A DNA stretch of 5,999 bases. Origin: SFEL01 sp045592165 (GTDB lineage: Bacteria; Bacillota; Clostridia; Christensenellales; CAG-138). Location: the NCBI GenBank assembly GCA_045592165.1, contig JAZNUG010000019.1, positions 1 to 5,999 on the forward strand. The letters run 5' to 3'. Below are positions 4,776 to 5,999 of the stretch, piece after piece; the first letter of the stretch is position 1, and each line of letters starts with the position of its first letter. The translations under genes and the position numbers were made by a program. A model generated the notes under the pieces. It did not search any database. It was given only the letters and a program-made list of their open reading frames with translations, and was not told where the DNA came from.

Positions 4776-5999
4776 ATGTCTCAGCTTAAAGGCGCCTGCA
4801 TCATCGGTCAGTCCGGCGGCCCCACTTCTGTTATCAATGCCAGCGCATACGGCGTAATCCGCACCGCTCTGGATTCCGATTGCATCACCAAGGTGTACGG
4901 CGCGGCCAACGGTATCCGCGGCGTTCTGGACGATGTTCTTTACGATATGACTGTGGAAGACGCAGAAGAGCTGGAGCTGCTGCTCTATACCCCCTCTTCC
5001 GCCCTGGGCTCCTGCCGCTACAAGCTCAAGGACAGCTCTGTTGACGATACCGACTATAAGCGCATACTTGAGATATTCAAAAAGTACGATGTCCGCTATT
5101 TCTTCTACAATGGCGGCAATGATTCCATGGATACCTGCAATAAGATATCCAAATACATGCAGTCCGTTGGCTACGAGTGCCGCATAATGGGCGTGCCCAA
5201 GACCATCGACAACGACCTGTGGGGAACCGACCATTGCCCCGGCTACGCCTCCGCCGCCAAGTACGATGCCACCTCCTGCATGGAAATCTACCGGGATGCC
5301 CGCGTATACGATACCGGCATGGTCTGCATTATCGAGATAATGGGCCGTCACGCAGGCTGGCTCACCGCCGCCGCATCTCTGGCCTGCCTTTCCGGCGAAG
5401 GCCCCGATCTTATCTACCTGCCTGAGGTTGATTTCGATCTGGATAGGTTTGCCGAGGATGTAAAGTGCGTTTACAATAAGTACGGCAAGTGCATCGTAGC
5501 GGTATCCGAGGGTATCCACGACAAGAACGGCACCCTCATTGCAGAATACGGCGCAGACAATGCCCCCGTTGACGCCTTCGGCCACAAGCAGCTGGGCGGT
5601 CTGGCCGGCTATCTGGCCGGCTACATCAAGGGCGTGGTTGGCTGCAAGGTCCGCGGCATCGAGTTCTCTCTCATGCAGCGCTGCGGCGCCCACATCGCTT
5701 CCGCCACCGATATCAGCGAGTCCTTCATGTCCGGCAAGGCCGCCGTAGAGTATGCCGTTGAAGGCATGACCGATAAGATGGTGGGCTTTGAGCGCCATGG
5801 CGACGAGTACGGCAATTACGTCTGCGGCATCAAGCTGATGGATCTTGTGGATGTTGCCAATACCGAAAAGAAGGTTCCCCTTGAGTGGATCAATGCCGAG
5901 GGCAACGGCATGACCGATGGCTTCATCGATTACGCTCTCCCCCTCATTCAGGGCACTCCCGACAGGCCCCTCCGCAACGGCCTGCCCCGCTTTGCCAAG
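4776..5999 (+). CDS. pfp: Pyrophosphate-type 6-phosphofructokinase, 3' end outside window
   Basis: The frame is open from ATG at 4776 to the last base (408 codons) and ends in LPRFAK without a stop. Family lengths of about 400-420 suggest that only a few residues are missing. The enzyme phosphorylates fructose 6-phosphate to fructose 1,6-bisphosphate in cytoplasmic glycolysis. Motifs: GQSGGPTSVINA (11-22), GGNDS (113-117), PKTIDND (141-147, with D145 the expected catalytic base), MGRHAGW (189-195), LPEVDF (E217) and QRCG (301-304). Two positions suggest pyrophosphate rather than ATP as donor: Asp116, where ATP enzymes have Gly in GGDGS, and Lys142, where they usually have Gly before TIDND. 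The same pair is typical of pyrophosphate-dependent enzymes, which are reversible and save ATP. The GGAGG at 4763-4767 lies eight bases before the start. It is transcribed away from the replication operon with its own promoter. The family is certain; donor specificity is strongly suggested but untested. Confidence 0.93.
   Translation, partial: MSQLKGACIIGQSGGPTSVINASAYGVIRTALDSDCITKVYGAANGIRGVLDDVLYDMTVEDAEELELLLYTPSSALGSCRYKLKDSSVDDTDYKRILEIFKKYDVRYFFYNGGNDSMDTCNKISKYMQSVGYECRIMGVPKTIDNDLWGTDHCPGYASAAKYDATSCMEIYRDARVYDTGMVCIIEIMGRHAGWLTAAASLACLSGEGPDLIYLPEVDFDLDRFAEDVKCVYNKYGKCIVAVSEGIHDKNGTLIAEYGADNAPVDAFGHKQLGGLAGYLAGYIKGVVGCKVRGIEFSLMQRCGAHIASATDISESFMSGKAAVEYAVEGMTDKMVGFERHGDEYGNYVCGIKLMDLVDVANTEKKVPLEWINAEGNGMTDGFIDYALPLIQGTPDRPLRNGLPRFAK

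Noticed and set aside
4677..5798. Long open frame of 373 codons antisense to pfp
   Set aside because: The product is a low-complexity run of Ala, Gly, Val and His without recognisable motifs, it ends inside the pfp promoter region, and the opposite strand encodes a clear phosphofructokinase. The open frame is a by-product of pfp codon use.

Overview
The window looks like an ordinary chromosomal segment of a Gram-positive, Clostridia-like bacterium (phylum Bacillota), perhaps an uncultured Oscillospiraceae-type lineage. This is inferred from three things: a DnaD-family protein encoded directly upstream of a DnaC/DnaI-type helicase loader, a pyrophosphate-type phosphofructokinase, and strong GGAGG-type ribosome binding sites. 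Coding DNA is fairly GC-rich by eye; the single intergenic region is strikingly AT-rich. No RNA gene, insertion sequence, CRISPR array or phage structural gene is visible.

Layout. Positions 1-4511 hold four genes on the minus strand. Read in their own direction they are a DnaD-domain replication protein (3327-4511), a DnaC/DnaI-like AAA+ helicase loader (2395-3330, GTGA overlap with the previous gene), an exported calcineurin-like metallophosphoesterase (1463-2368, 26 bp gap), and a membrane-anchored G5 plus M23 peptidase-like protein (1-1470, 8 bp overlap, C-terminus outside the window). The tight spacing and the absence of internal terminators point to one transcript. The first two genes very probably act together to load the replicative helicase during primosome assembly. 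The last two act outside the cytoplasm, on an unknown phosphoester and probably on peptidoglycan or a cell-wall complex, so the transcript joins replication and envelope functions.

Positions 4512-4775 form a divergent intergenic region. It has an extended -10 promoter facing right, a weaker promoter candidate facing left, an 11-bp direct repeat, a 9-bp inverted repeat and a 12-bp perfect palindrome. Positions 4776-5999 encode a pyrophosphate-type 6-phosphofructokinase on the plus strand, open to the window edge and probably only a few residues short of complete.

I found no convincing evidence of a new multi-gene system. The points most worth checking are the repeat-dense divergent regulatory region, three tandem DnaD-type modules in the DnaD protein, the altered metal-binding motifs of the phosphoesterase, and the acidic seven-residue repeat in the cytoplasmic tail of the M23 protein.
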